Source: Tritrichomonas musculus
Lineage: Eukaryota; Parabasalia; Tritrichomonadida; Tritrichomonadidae
Length of the DNA stretch: 23,186 bases
Assembly: GCA_039105265.1 (NCBI GenBank)
Contig: JAPFFF010000417.1
Span: forward strand, 1 to 23,186
Reading direction: 5' to 3'
Under the pieces are notes generated by a model. The model was not told the DNA's origin, searched no databases, and worked only from the letters and a program-made list of their open reading frames with translations. The translations under genes were made by a program, and so were the position numbers. Positions 1 to 9,636 of this stretch are shown piece after piece. Each line of letters begins with the position of its first letter. The first letter of the stretch is position 1.

Positions 1-60
1 AATTAATGGAAATTAGATCTTTTTTTTATTTTATTATTATTATTTTGAACTATTATAATT

Positions 61-2538
61 TCATTCGTCAATTTTAATACCAAATCCTTCATAAAATAGG
101 GTTGAAATTTCTTTGATGTTTGGATTTTTTTCTTCATGTGTTTCTTTTTCTTTGGTGATTTCATTCGTTTGAAGACATTTACATAAAGCATTATATAAAA
201 AATCGATGCTTTTGTATTCCAAATATTTTGATTCATAAAAAAATTTGTTTGATCTGAAGATTTCAATTATTTCATGTATCGTTGTTTTATATTTATTAAA
301 ATTGTTTGTTTGTTCTTCTAGTTTCTGTTTGATTGAATCAATGTCATTATCATATTTCTTGAATAATGAGATGCACAATAATTCAAATGATGGAGGAAAT
401 CCTTCATTCAATGATCGTATTAATAAATCAATTGATTGATTGATACTATCTTTTATTGGTTCTTCATACAAGTATAAATGACCCAAGTTGTACATCGAAA
501 CCATGTCATTCTTTTGCATGATCGCTTCTTTGAAATATTCAATCGATAATCCAAGATTTGGTTTAATTTTGTCTTCAAATCCTTTTTTATAAATAATTCC
601 AAGGTTGTTCTTTGCATATTGATTGTTGAATGATGATGCTTCTTTATAAAAACGAATAGATTGTTCGATGTTTCTCTCCATGTATTTTCCTTCATGATAC
701 AAATATCCAACTGCAAAACACGCTTCTTTATTTCCATTCAGCGCAGAACGAATCAAAAAATGAATACCTTTTTTTTTATCAATTGATTTGAAATATTCAA
801 TTCCAAGAATGTATTGTGCTTGTTGTATATTTTGATTAGCGGCGAGTGATAAATAATGAATAGCTATGTTAATATCTTGTTGCATATCTTCACCTGTATA
901 ATAAAATAAGCCAAGACTATATTGTGCTTTTGGATTATTTTGATTTGCAGCCAGTGATAAATAGTGAATAGCTTTGTTAATATTGCGAGTTATATATAAA
1001 CCTTCATAATAAATTTTACCAAGAAAATATTGGGCTTCAGAGTAATTTTGATTTGCAGAAAGTGATAAATAATGAATAGCTTTGTTAACATCTCTTGCTA
1101 TATATAAACCTTCATAATAAATTATCCCAAGATTAATTTGGGCAATTGGATTATTTTGATTTGCAGAAAGTGATAAATAATGAATAGCTTTGTTAACATC
1201 TCTTGCTATATATAAACCTTCATAATAAATGTGCCCAAGAATAATTTGTGCATCTGGATTATTTTGTTTTGAAGCAAGTGATAAATAATGAATAGCTTTG
1301 TTAACATCTCTTGCTATATATAAACCTTCATAATAAATTATCCCAAGATTAATTTGGGCAATTGGATTATTTTGATTTGCAGCAAGTGATAAATAATGAA
1401 TAGTTTTATTAATATCACGTGTTATATACCTGCTTTCATAATAAATTTGTCCAAGAACAAATTGTGCATCTGGATTATTTTGATTTGCAGCGAGTGATAA
1501 ATAATGAATAGTTTTGTTAATATCACGTGTTATATACCTGCTTTCATAATAAATTAGTCCAAGCAAATATTGTGCATCTGGATTATTTTGTTTTGCAGCG
1601 AGTGATAAATAATGAATAGCTTTGCTAATATCACGTGTTATATATCTGTCTTTATAATAAATTTGCCCAAGAACAAATTGTGCATCTGGATTATTTTGTT
1701 TTGCAGCAAGTGATAAATAATGAATAGCTTTGCTAATATCACGTGTTATATATCTGTCTTTATAATAAATTTGCCCAAGAACAAATTGTGCATCTGGATT
1801 ATTTTGTTTTGCAGCAAGTGATAAATAATGAATAGATTTGTTAACATCTCGCGATATATATTTACCTTCATAATAAATTAGACCAAGATTAAATTGTGCA
1901 TCTGGATTATTTTGATTTGCAGCAAGTGATAAATAATTAATCGCTTTGTTAACATCTCGCGATATATATTTACCTTCATAATAAATTAGACCAAGATTAA
2001 ATTGTGCATCTGGATTATAATGATTTGCAGCGAGTGATAAATAATTAATAGCTTTGTTAATATCTCGTGATATATATTTGCCATCATAATAAATTAATCC
2101 AAGATTGGTTTGCGCATTTGGATTATTTTGATTAGCTGCCAGCGAGAAAAAATGAATAGCTTTGTTAATATCACGTGTTATATATACATCTTCATAATAA
2201 ATATGCCCAAGATTAATTTGTGCTTCTATATCATTCTGATTAGCAGCTAGCGAGAAATAATGAATAGCTTTGTTAATATCACGTGATATATATTTACCTT
2301 CAATATAAATTGTACCAAGAAGAAATTGTGCATTTGTGTTATTCTGACTAGCTGCGAGGGATAAATAATGAATAGCTTTGTTAATATCACGTGTTATATA
2401 TTCACCTTCACAATAAATTACACCAAGAAGAAATTGGGCTTTTTGATCTTTTTGATTAGCTGCAAGAGATAAAAAATGAATAGCTTTGTCAATATCTCGT
2501 GTTATACTAAATTTATCAATTTTTTTGAGATGTTCCAT
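61..2538 (-). CDS. Sel1-repeat protein without kinase domain
   Basis: An 825-residue protein made almost wholly of Sel1 (TPR-like alpha/alpha) repeats, a fold that scaffolds protein-protein contacts. After a 13-residue leader, about 15 near-identical 36-residue units run from residue 14, each of the type RDINKAIHYLSLAANQN..AQ..LG.IYYEG.YI. Four more divergent units follow, then a tail of about 95 residues ending YEGFGIKIDE. No signal peptide or membrane span is seen, so it is probably cytosolic. I chose the ATG at 2536-2538. The open frame extends only to a GTG two codons upstream, preceded at once by an in-frame TAA, so nothing is fused 5'. The last four units and tail closely match the neighbouring kinase-Sel1 gene on the same strand, so this is a tandem paralogue lacking the kinase half. 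It could be a genuine Sel1-only protein or a 5'-truncated copy. I saw no initiator close to the start, which mildly favours truncation, but the frame is intact throughout. Confidence 0.85.
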   Translation of the reverse strand: MEHLKKIDKFSITRDIDKAIHFLSLAANQKDQKAQFLLGVIYCEGEYITRDINKAIHYLSLAASQNNTNAQFLLGTIYIEGKYISRDINKAIHYFSLAANQNDIEAQINLGHIYYEDVYITRDINKAIHFFSLAANQNNPNAQTNLGLIYYDGKYISRDINKAINYLSLAANHYNPDAQFNLGLIYYEGKYISRDVNKAINYLSLAANQNNPDAQFNLGLIYYEGKYISRDVNKSIHYLSLAAKQNNPDAQFVLGQIYYKDRYITRDISKAIHYLSLAAKQNNPDAQFVLGQIYYKDRYITRDISKAIHYLSLAAKQNNPDAQYLLGLIYYESRYITRDINKTIHYLSLAANQNNPDAQFVLGQIYYESRYITRDINKTIHYLSLAANQNNPIAQINLGIIYYEGLYIARDVNKAIHYLSLASKQNNPDAQIILGHIYYEGLYIARDVNKAIHYLSLSANQNNPIAQINLGIIYYEGLYIARDVNKAIHYLSLSANQNYSEAQYFLGKIYYEGLYITRNINKAIHYLSLAANQNNPKAQYSLGLFYYTGEDMQQDINIAIHYLSLAANQNIQQAQYILGIEYFKSIDKKKGIHFLIRSALNGNKEACFAVGYLYHEGKYMERNIEQSIRFYKEASSFNNQYAKNNLGIIYKKGFEDKIKPNLGLSIEYFKEAIMQKNDMVSMYNLGHLYLYEEPIKDSINQSIDLLIRSLNEGFPPSFELLCISLFKKYDNDIDSIKQKLEEQTNNFNKYKTTIHEIIEIFRSNKFFYESKYLEYKSIDFLYNALCKCLQTNEITKEKETHEEKNPNIKEISTLFYEGFGIKIDE
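778..2499 (-). repeat. Tandem 108-bp repeats encoding Sel1 units
   Basis: About 16 head-to-tail units of 108 bp, each coding one 36-residue Sel1 repeat. Neighbouring units are highly alike in DNA as well as protein. The unit ending around 1710 and the next ending around 1818 are nearly identical. The blocks at about 1081-1165 and 1297-1381 match almost base for base at a spacing of 216 bp, so some amplification went in two-unit steps. The terminal units (778-900 and 2390-2499) are the most diverged, as expected of unequal exchange inside an array. Confidence 0.85.
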
Positions 2539-2938
2539 ATGCACTTATAAACCTCTTCTTTATCTGTAATTAGCAATTCAATTATTCAATTAAAAAAAAT
2601 TTTTTTTCTATAGCCATTCAATTATTAGATTATTTCAGAAGCCATTCAATTTTGAGAGACAAAAACTTAAATCGAAAATGACAGATTCAGTTCAAAGAGT
2701 TAGATCTTCATATTTATTCAAAAAATTAATGATATACTAAAATAAAAGTACGATTGCTGATCCAAGTTTTATTCACAATTGAATTTTTCAAAATTAAAAA
2801 AAATTTTTATGCTAAATAATTTCAGGATTAAATATAATTTTAATTAAAATAAGATAAAATTAAATTAATGAAATAATAAAATAGCCATTTATGTCAACTG
2901 AAAAAAAGTTATTTAATCTCTTTTTACAAATTTTAATT
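2539..2938. other. Intergenic spacer between the Sel1 paralogues
   Basis: About 400 bp of very AT-rich sequence without a readable frame on either strand. It contains two copies of AGCCATTCAATT near 2610 and 2640 and several long A or T runs. I see no kinase-domain remnant, although the downstream gene would have had one here if it descends from a full-length copy. No TCA-type initiator lies near the downstream ATG. Confidence 0.5.
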
Positions 2939-5900
2939 TCATTCATCAATTTGAATACCAAATCCTTCATAGAATTCTGAAGAAATGTCTTTAATTTTTG
3001 TGTTATTATGCTCACTCACTTCTTTTTCTTTGGTGATATCATTCGATTGAAGACATTTATGTAAAACATTATAGACAAAATCGATGTTTTTGTATTCCAA
3101 ATATTCAGATTCATATAAAGATTTGTTTGATATGAAGATTTCAATTATTTCATATATCTTTGTTTTGTATTTATCGAAATTGTTTGTTTGTTCATCAAGT
3201 TTCTGTTTGATTGAATCAATGTCATTATCATATTTCTTGAATAATGAGATGCACAATAATTCAAATGATGGAGGAAATCCTTCATTCAATGATCTTATTA
3301 ATAAATCAATTGATTGATTGATACTGTCCTTTATTGGATTTTCATATAAGTATAAATGACCCAAGTTGTACATCGAAATTGCATTATTCTTTTGTTTGAT
3401 CGCTTCTTTGAAATATTCAATCGATAATCCAAGTCTTGGTTTAATTTTGTCTTCAAATCCTTTTTTATAAATAATTCCAAGGTTATTTTTAGCAAATTGA
3501 TTGTTGAATGATGATGCTTCTTTATAAAAACGGATGCATTGATCTATGTCTCTTTCCATATACTTTCCTTCATGATACAAATATCCAACTGCAAAGCACG
3601 CTTCCTTATTTCCATTCAACGCAGAACGAATTAAATAATGAATACTCATTTTCATATCAAATTTCAAAAAATATTCAATTCCAAGTTCAAATTGTGCTTG
3701 TCGATGATTATTATCTGCTGCAAGAGTCAAATAATGAATTGCTTTATTAATATCGCGTGGTACAATATCACCATTATAATAAATTGAGCCAAGGATAAAT
3801 TGTGCTTGTGGATGACTTTGATCAGCAGCAAGTAATAAAAAATGAATACCTTTGTTAATATCAGGTGTTACATTGTCACCAGTAATGTAAATTATGCCAA
3901 GATTATATTGTGCATTTGGGTCATTTTGATTAGTAGCAAGTGTAAAAAAATGAATTGCTTTGTTAATATCTCGTTTTACATATTCGCCTAAATAGTAAAT
4001 TTCGCCAAGATTATATAGAGCATCTGGATCATTTTGATCAGCAGCAAGCGAAAAATAATAAATAGCTTTGGTTATATCAGGCGTTATACCTTCGCCTAAA
4101 TAATAAATTAGGCCAAGATTATATTGTGCTTGTTGATGATTTTGTTTAGCAGCAAGTTGAAAATAATGAATTGCTTTGATTATATCGCGTTTTATATATT
4201 CTCCACTGCTATAAATTTCACCAAGAATAAATTGAGCTTGTAAGTGATCATGGCTTGCAGCGAGTGAATAATAATGAATGGCTTTGGTAATGTCGAATTT
4301 TTTATATTTATCTCTATAATATATTTCGCCAAGACAAAATTGGGCTTCAACATGATTTTGATTTGCAGCAAGTGAATAATAAAAAATTGCTTTATTGATA
4401 TCTTGTGCAGTGTATACTCCACTAGAATAAATCTCACCTAGATTAAATTGTGCTTGCAGATGGTTGTGATTAGCAGCAAATGAAATAAAAAATATAACTA
4501 ATTCTATATCGCGTTTTATATATTCACCCCCAAAAATAATTCCACCAAGATTATATATTGCTTGAATATGATCTTGATTAGCTGCAAGCCAAAAATAATG
4601 AATAGCTTTATTCATATCTCGTTGAATATATTCACCTGAAAAATAAATTGAGCCAAGATTAAATAATGCTTGTCGATCATTTTGGTTAGCAGCAAGTTGA
4701 AAATAATGAATAGCCTTATCAATATTCCGTGGTACATATACATTGCTAGAATAAATATCACCAAGAATCGATTGTGCTTGGGGATGATTTTGATTTGCAG
4801 CAAGTATAAAATATTGAATTGCTTGGTTGATATCTTGTGTTATATATTCACCAGTATAATAAATCACACCAAGGTTAAATTGTGCATCAGGATCATTTTG
4901 ATTAGCAGCTGATAAATAATACTGAATGGCTTTGTTAATATCTCGTTCCATACAATATTTACCAGTATAATAAATTTCGCCCAAATAAAATTGGGCTTCT
5001 TGAATATTTAAATCAGCTGCAAAAGAAAAATAGCGAATTGCTATTTTATAATCTGCTTCGTTTTGATTATTCAAATAGGATTTGCCAATGTTACATAGTT
5101 CTTCAGCATAATTTTGATCACGAATAAATGATAAGTAAAATTCTTTATTTGATATTATTTTTGAAATGAGCAAATGAGCTAATTGTGGATACTTTGGTAA
5201 AGTATTTAGTAGTTCTTTGATCAATTCTTCGATAGTTGGTCGTTCATCTGGTTTTTCTTTTAAACATCTTTTAAAAATTGAATTGTCATTCATAAATATT
5301 ATATTTAATTCATTGTTTTGAGTCGAGTCATCAAGCTTTACAGGATCATTCGTGTTTGCCGGTTTTTCGGTTAAAATAAATAAAATTAATTTACCTAATG
5401 AATAAACATCACTTTGATATGATGGAATACCATCTGATGACTCATTGATTTCTGGTGCTGTGCCATCTGAAGAAAAATCTCGTGTGAATTCTGATTCATC
5501 TTTTTCATTAAGTCGTTCGTTACTGATCATTGAATCAAAATCAATAAGAACAATTTGATTGTTATTGTCTAAAATGACGTTGTTTGGTTTCAAATCTCGA
5601 TAAATATACTTTTTCAATTTCAAATAACTGAAAATGCACAGGAGATCAAAAATTATAATCAGCTTTTCTTCATCTTTCATTTTCATTTTCATTTTTGAAA
5701 TATCACTCAATGGATGACCATTTATGAATTCAATAACTAATGATTTATTTGATTCTCCTTCTTCAATTGTTCCATAATATCGAGGAATAAATGGATGGTC
5801 CATGTTTCTATAATTTTCAATTTCTCTGTCCATTGAATATGTGATACCTGATTGAAGAGTTTTAACTGCAACTAATTCTTCTTTTTCGATATAATAAGCT

Positions 5901-6571
5901 AATCGAATCACTGATGAAAAAGATGAGCCAATGCGTGATAAAAATATAAATTCATCATTTGAAAAAGTATTCTCTTTTGATCGTTTTTCCTCATTTATTA
6001 TAAAGTAATGTAGACGATCTTCAGTTATTTTCATATAACTGTTTTTGATTAAATATCCAGCAATGCATGAAATAATTTTTTTAAGTTTAAACTTAAGTAA
6101 ATTATTTTGTAGCGGAAACATAATTTGCTCTTTAAAGTTGGTTATTTCATCTTCAAATTTTGAGTCATAATTTATTTCTGTATATTGAATTTTATTATTA
6201 TTATTATTTTTAATGTTATCATCAAATGATTTTTTAAAATCCGATAAAAAACAAATTTTTAAGTTTTCGTTGTGTGAAAATAACGAGTGGAGAAAATTGA
6301 TTGAATTTTGTTTGATATTTATTATCGTTCGTTTAAACCCAATAATAAAATAATCATTATCGTTCCCTTTATATTCATTGATAATAACAATCTTTGAGTC
6401 TTTCATTTGCTGATATGTTGTTTGATTATTTTCAAAAGTGAAATCTGAAGAAACGGTGATAAATAAATACTTGCTAATTAAATCATTAATTCTAGTATTT
6501 TTTAAATTAATTTTCTCCAATCCCAATAACTCATTATGAGGTAAAATTTCTGCCGTATAGGTATTCGTCAT
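2939..6571 (-). CDS. Protein kinase fused to Sel1 repeats
   Basis: A 1210-residue protein with three parts. Residues 1-205 are an unrecognised mixed alpha/beta region. Residues 208-455 are a eukaryotic-type protein kinase: VAVK with Lys237, YRDLKPNN at 324-331, DFD at 344-346, APE at 372-374, DVYSLG from 388 and the subdomain XI Arg at 444. Residues about 505-1110 hold some 16 Sel1 repeats of 36 residues, followed by a tail ending YEGFGIQIDE. The catalytic Lys, Asp and Asn are present, so activity is plausible. Still, HRD reads YRD, DFG reads DFD, and the glycine loop is poor (IGSSFSS). There is no signal peptide or membrane segment. A serine/threonine or TKL-like signalling kinase with a scaffold tail is the likeliest role; the substrate is unknown. 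The ATG at 6571 is the first Met of the frame. The tandem paralogue downstream shares the C-terminal third almost residue for residue. Confidence 0.9.
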   Translation of the reverse strand: MTNTYTAEILPHNELLGLEKINLKNTRINDLISKYLFITVSSDFTFENNQTTYQQMKDSKIVIINEYKGNDNDYFIIGFKRTIINIKQNSINFLHSLFSHNENLKICFLSDFKKSFDDNIKNNNNNKIQYTEINYDSKFEDEITNFKEQIMFPLQNNLLKFKLKKIISCIAGYLIKNSYMKITEDRLHYFIINEEKRSKENTFSNDEFIFLSRIGSSFSSVIRLAYYIEKEELVAVKTLQSGITYSMDREIENYRNMDHPFIPRYYGTIEEGESNKSLVIEFINGHPLSDISKMKMKMKDEEKLIIIFDLLCIFSYLKLKKYIYRDLKPNNVILDNNNQIVLIDFDSMISNERLNEKDESEFTRDFSSDGTAPEINESSDGIPSYQSDVYSLGKLILFILTEKPANTNDPVKLDDSTQNNELNIIFMNDNSIFKRCLKEKPDERPTIEELIKELLNTLPKYPQLAHLLISKIISNKEFYLSFIRDQNYAEELCNIGKSYLNNQNEADYKIAIRYFSFAADLNIQEAQFYLGEIYYTGKYCMERDINKAIQYYLSAANQNDPDAQFNLGVIYYTGEYITQDINQAIQYFILAANQNHPQAQSILGDIYSSNVYVPRNIDKAIHYFQLAANQNDRQALFNLGSIYFSGEYIQRDMNKAIHYFWLAANQDHIQAIYNLGGIIFGGEYIKRDIELVIFFISFAANHNHLQAQFNLGEIYSSGVYTAQDINKAIFYYSLAANQNHVEAQFCLGEIYYRDKYKKFDITKAIHYYSLAASHDHLQAQFILGEIYSSGEYIKRDIIKAIHYFQLAAKQNHQQAQYNLGLIYYLGEGITPDITKAIYYFSLAADQNDPDALYNLGEIYYLGEYVKRDINKAIHFFTLATNQNDPNAQYNLGIIYITGDNVTPDINKGIHFLLLAADQSHPQAQFILGSIYYNGDIVPRDINKAIHYLTLAADNNHRQAQFELGIEYFLKFDMKMSIHYLIRSALNGNKEACFAVGYLYHEGKYMERDIDQCIRFYKEASSFNNQFAKNNLGIIYKKGFEDKIKPRLGLSIEYFKEAIKQKNNAISMYNLGHLYLYENPIKDSINQSIDLLIRSLNEGFPPSFELLCISLFKKYDNDIDSIKQKLDEQTNNFDKYKTKIYEIIEIFISNKSLYESEYLEYKNIDFVYNVLHKCLQSNDITKEKEVSEHNNTKIKDISSEFYEGFGIQIDE

Positions 6572-6597
6572 GTTATTAAAATTTTATTTTTTTTTTT

Positions 6598-6603
6598 GAA
6601 TGA
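6598..6603 (-). promoter_or_regulatory. Possible initiator (TCATTC) of the kinase-Sel1 gene
   Basis: TCATTC on the minus strand matches the trichomonad initiator core TCA-Y-W. It lies about 28 nt upstream of the ATG, slightly further than the usual spacing, in a very A-rich leader. A six-base match in AT-rich DNA is weak evidence. Confidence 0.25.
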
Positions 6604-6654
6604 TTTTTTATCGTCTTCATTTAACTATAAAATAAGAAAGAATTAAATAATAAT

Positions 6655-6805
6655 CACATCTTTTCAATTCCATTGATTTGTAATATTCAATTCCAGATTA
6701 TATTACGCTTTTCGAATAATTTAGTCCGAAGCGAATGATAAATAATAAACAACTTCGATGATGTCTTTTTGGACATATATTCACTTGTACAATTAATCAG
6801 TTAAT
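6655..6805 (-). pseudogene. Decayed Sel1-repeat fragment
   Basis: On the minus strand this stretch reads as one to one and a half Sel1 repeats broken by stops and frame changes. One frame gives DIIEVVYYLSFASD followed by a stop. After a shift the next part reads GIEYYKSMELK. This matches unit 16 of the kinase-less paralogue (AIHYLSLAANQN, then GIEYFKSIDKK), in the same orientation and order. Its position just upstream of the kinase-Sel1 gene suggests a third member of the tandem family, now almost erased. No kinase or tail part is recognisable beside it. Confidence 0.6.
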
Positions 6806-7073
6806 GACTAAATTGCGCATCTATTTAAATTGATTGAAAATTATTAATCTTGTTTGAATTTTTTATTGATTTTTGGAATAGATTCATTTCTTCTAAAATA
6901 TTAGACAAGTTAAATTTGTAAAACTGCTTTGTTTGGAAACATGGTTTCAACAAGCCATGCTAGCATCAATTCAATAGTTTAAAAGTAATCAATAAAGCTG
7001 TGTAATCATTTTATTTCATCCTTATAAGGATCAAAGCCGCATTTTACTTTTCTTAAAAAGCATTATAAAGGTA

Positions 7074-7097
7074 AATATATATATATATATATATATA
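7074..7097. repeat. (AT)n microsatellite
   Basis: Uninterrupted alternating AT for about 24 bases, in non-coding sequence between the Sel1 relic and the next coding relic. Confidence 0.9.
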
Positions 7098-7099
7098 AT

Positions 7100-7445
7100 A
7101 AAAGGTAAAAAATATTAAAACTAAGTCATCACCAAAAAGTGCAAATATTCCAAAATTTCTAAGTCAAGAAAATTTGGATGTTTGTGAAAAAAGCACTTTT
7201 TTGGGATTAAAATCATTATAAGAAGTCTATTGAATTATTTAGCATAGAAAATATGCCATTTAATTTTTTTGGTGTTCTTCATTTTTTCATCAAAAAATTT
7301 CCTAATCTCTTCATTTTCAACAAAATGGATTGGTCTTTTATTTTTAACGTTATTTGTGTCAAGATCAATGACCTATTGATTCAAAATCATTTTGATCATT
7401 ATCAAATTTTTTTGTTTACCAGAATAATCAAAGATGTCATTGGAT
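7100..7445 (-). pseudogene. Unrecognised coding relic, minus strand
   Basis: The minus strand carries pieces that look like former coding sequence, rich in charged residues and unlike random AT-rich translation. One frame reads RPIHFVENEEIRKFFDEK near 7270-7345, preceded by an in-frame stop and followed by a stop near 7236. A second frame reads SYNDFNPKKVLFSQTSKF near 7165-7220. I cannot assign a family. The first piece vaguely recalls hAT transposase text (PF..VE...FR), but that is too short to rely on. An overlapping plus-strand open frame from 7253 to 7480 is probably only its shadow. Confidence 0.25.
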
Positions 7446-7654
7446 TATCAGATTTTATATATAAATATATCCACTATTAATTATCGCAGACTATTTATTG
7501 ACACTAATATTTGATCTTGTCAAAAGTAACTTAAATATTTCAATAATATTATTTTCGATTCCACAAAACAATGATATTTTTTGGAATCTATTTCAAATAT
7601 CCACTGTTCAAATATCATTAATTTATTTAATAGTACTATCCATACAAATTAATT

Positions 7655-8050
7655 AAATTATTACGGATTAAGCGCTCATGAATTAGTAGACGAAATTGAT
7701 AGTTTAACTGAAACAAATGACGATTTAAATAATATAATAGATGGTTTTTTTGATAACGAGCCAATTATAAATTGTTCTATCATATATGATATTTTCGGTG
7801 TATATGCCGTAAAAAGTTCAAATTATTCTGATGATTTAATATAAATATGCACCGAATTACTTGATACCTCTGAACCATTAATAATATATCATTGCGTATT
7901 AACAAACAAAAACAATAAGTCAACGAATGTCATTTTCAATTACCAAAGAAAAAAGAAAAAGCATTTATCCAAAAATTTTATCAAGCACTTGTTAAATCTG
8001 TACCAATGTTTCCATTGATTGATGAAAAAATCCAAAAAAGCGGATGATAA
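7655..8050 (+). pseudogene. Unrecognised coding relic, plus strand
   Basis: A frame from about 7655 reads as ordinary protein (for example GLSAHELVDEIDSLTETN) for some 60 codons with no internal Met, then meets a TAA near 7841. It continues as sense-like sequence (TELLDTSEPLIIYHC) in the same frame, and later shifts to another frame that reads KKEKAFIQKFYQALVKS before a final stop near 8048. At least one stop and one frame change break it. Acidic composition and fewer A/T runs set it apart from its surroundings. The family is unknown. Confidence 0.3.
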
Positions 8051-8671
8051 TTGATCATCTTGATGAATTTTTTTTTTTTTTTTTGCTTTCAATGAAAGTT
8101 ATGAACTAATTATAAAAGATTTATAATTTCACATTAAAAAAATTTAATTATTATATTATTATTAATGGCAGTAATCATTTTTTTTTTTTTCATCACAATA
8201 TTCAATACACAGAGAAAATTTGAATGCTTTATCATATTTTTAATTCTAATTTGAAAAATAAAACTTGTATAATTTATTTAATAATTAAATTTATAAGAAA
8301 TCTTTTAATAAATATTAAACATCATATACCATTAATTTTTGTTTTATATGAAATAAAGACAGGAACATTTTTTATAATGTTTAAATGAATCATTTGTTTG
8401 AATATTTTCTCAGTTTTAATCAAAAAATAAAAATATATTTCTTCACAAAAATATTTTCGTAATTTTATATTAATATTCATTTTTAAAATTTATATATATA
8501 TATATTTATACTAGAAATAAACAATTTATCAAAAAAAAAAAAAAACAGCATTCAAAAATGCATAATTTTTCATAAAACGAATTCATATCATATGTGCTTC
8601 TAATATTTTAAATTATAGTTTATAAGCTTCTGCCAATTTTTTTCCAACCACTTCTTTAAAAAATAGTATCT
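8051..8671. other. AT-rich non-coding stretch
   Basis: About 620 bp of homopolymer-rich sequence (T runs near 8069 and 8178, an A run near 8531, a TA run near 8493). I see no gene, RNA or repeat in it. Confidence 0.5.
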
Positions 8672-9636
8672 CAGAACATAGGAAACTCTCCAGATATATC
8701 GATATGCTTCGAAATTAATAATATATACTCATCATAGATAGTTATTGATTATTTCAGATTTTAAGCGAAATCCCAGCGGAGGGTCTTTCAAAAAGTTGTG
8801 ATTTTCATAACGAGTCTCCAGACGTAAATGTAAAAATGTTTCAAAATTTATGGTATTATAAGAATATATATTGCAAGCATCTTAATATATATCAATTGTT
8901 ATATTTTTATTAGCTTCGCTTTGCATCGAGTTATTAATAAAATATATTTCAAAAATTTGATTTCTGTATTTTTACATTAAATGTCAGAAAAAAAAAAATA
9001 GGTGTACCTACATAATCAGTATAACAATAATTGTATTGCTGTATTGTATATGATTATAAAATTATAGGATTGTATGTTTATTGTATATAGAGTAATAACC
9101 AAAAACTCCTATCCGTGAAGAATGAGGTTTTTTATATTAAGATAAAAATACAAAAAAACTCGTTACTAACAATATCGGCCAAAATTCAATATTTTTACCC
9201 AAAAAATATTTATTTGTCTTATTATGATGTTAAAAATACGATTAAGCAAAAAAATTGCCCATTATAAGTATATATCCCGAGATAAAGCGATTTATACCAT
9301 TTTTAACCGATTTTACGATTTTTTTCGGAAAAAACGATTCCAGAACAGAGCCAACGAATGACCGGCATATTACATTTATATTAAATAGTAGTATACATTG
9401 CATTATATATTATATTAAATTTTTAGTAAAATCATCCGCCAAATTTTCGAGAAAAATCAATTACAAAATTATTGTACATTTGAATTGAAATTCCTCTCAA
9501 TTTTGGTAACTTTCTTTGATCATATCTCAGTATATAAGCAAAATTAGGAAAATGTTTTCTATTAAGATATTCTTATAATATGATATACTTTATTATATAT
9601 TAATTTCAAAAGATTATGAGAGTTTCCTATGTTCTG
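8672..9636. mobile_element. 965-bp inverted-repeat element, probably a non-autonomous DNA transposon
   Basis: CAGAACATAGGAAACTCTC at 8672-8690 recurs as its exact reverse complement at 9618-9636, giving perfect 19-bp terminal inverted repeats. Just inside both ends a shared GAAATTAATA block continues the similarity imperfectly. The interior is AT-rich and has no credible coding frame; the 9255-9488 open frame is composition-driven. No convincing target duplication flanks it (TAGTATCT on the left, TAACTCTC on the right), so the superfamily is unassigned and the copy is probably old or its ends are trimmed. The termini differ from the CTAGG type seen further right in the window. Confidence 0.6.

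Noticed and set aside
2560-2600. Intron acceptor (GCTAATTACAG) upstream of the kinase-less Sel1 gene
   Set aside because: It resembles the trichomonad 3' splice motif but is one base short. An in-frame TAA lies between it and the start codon, and no matching donor was seen.
3084-3317. Plus-strand open frames inside the Sel1 genes
   Set aside because: They are antisense shadows of the repeats; similar ones appear at the same place in both paralogues because the minus-strand sequence is conserved.
9255-9488. 77-codon open frame within the 965-bp element
   Set aside because: Composition is typical of random AT-rich DNA, with no recognisable motif and no initiator.
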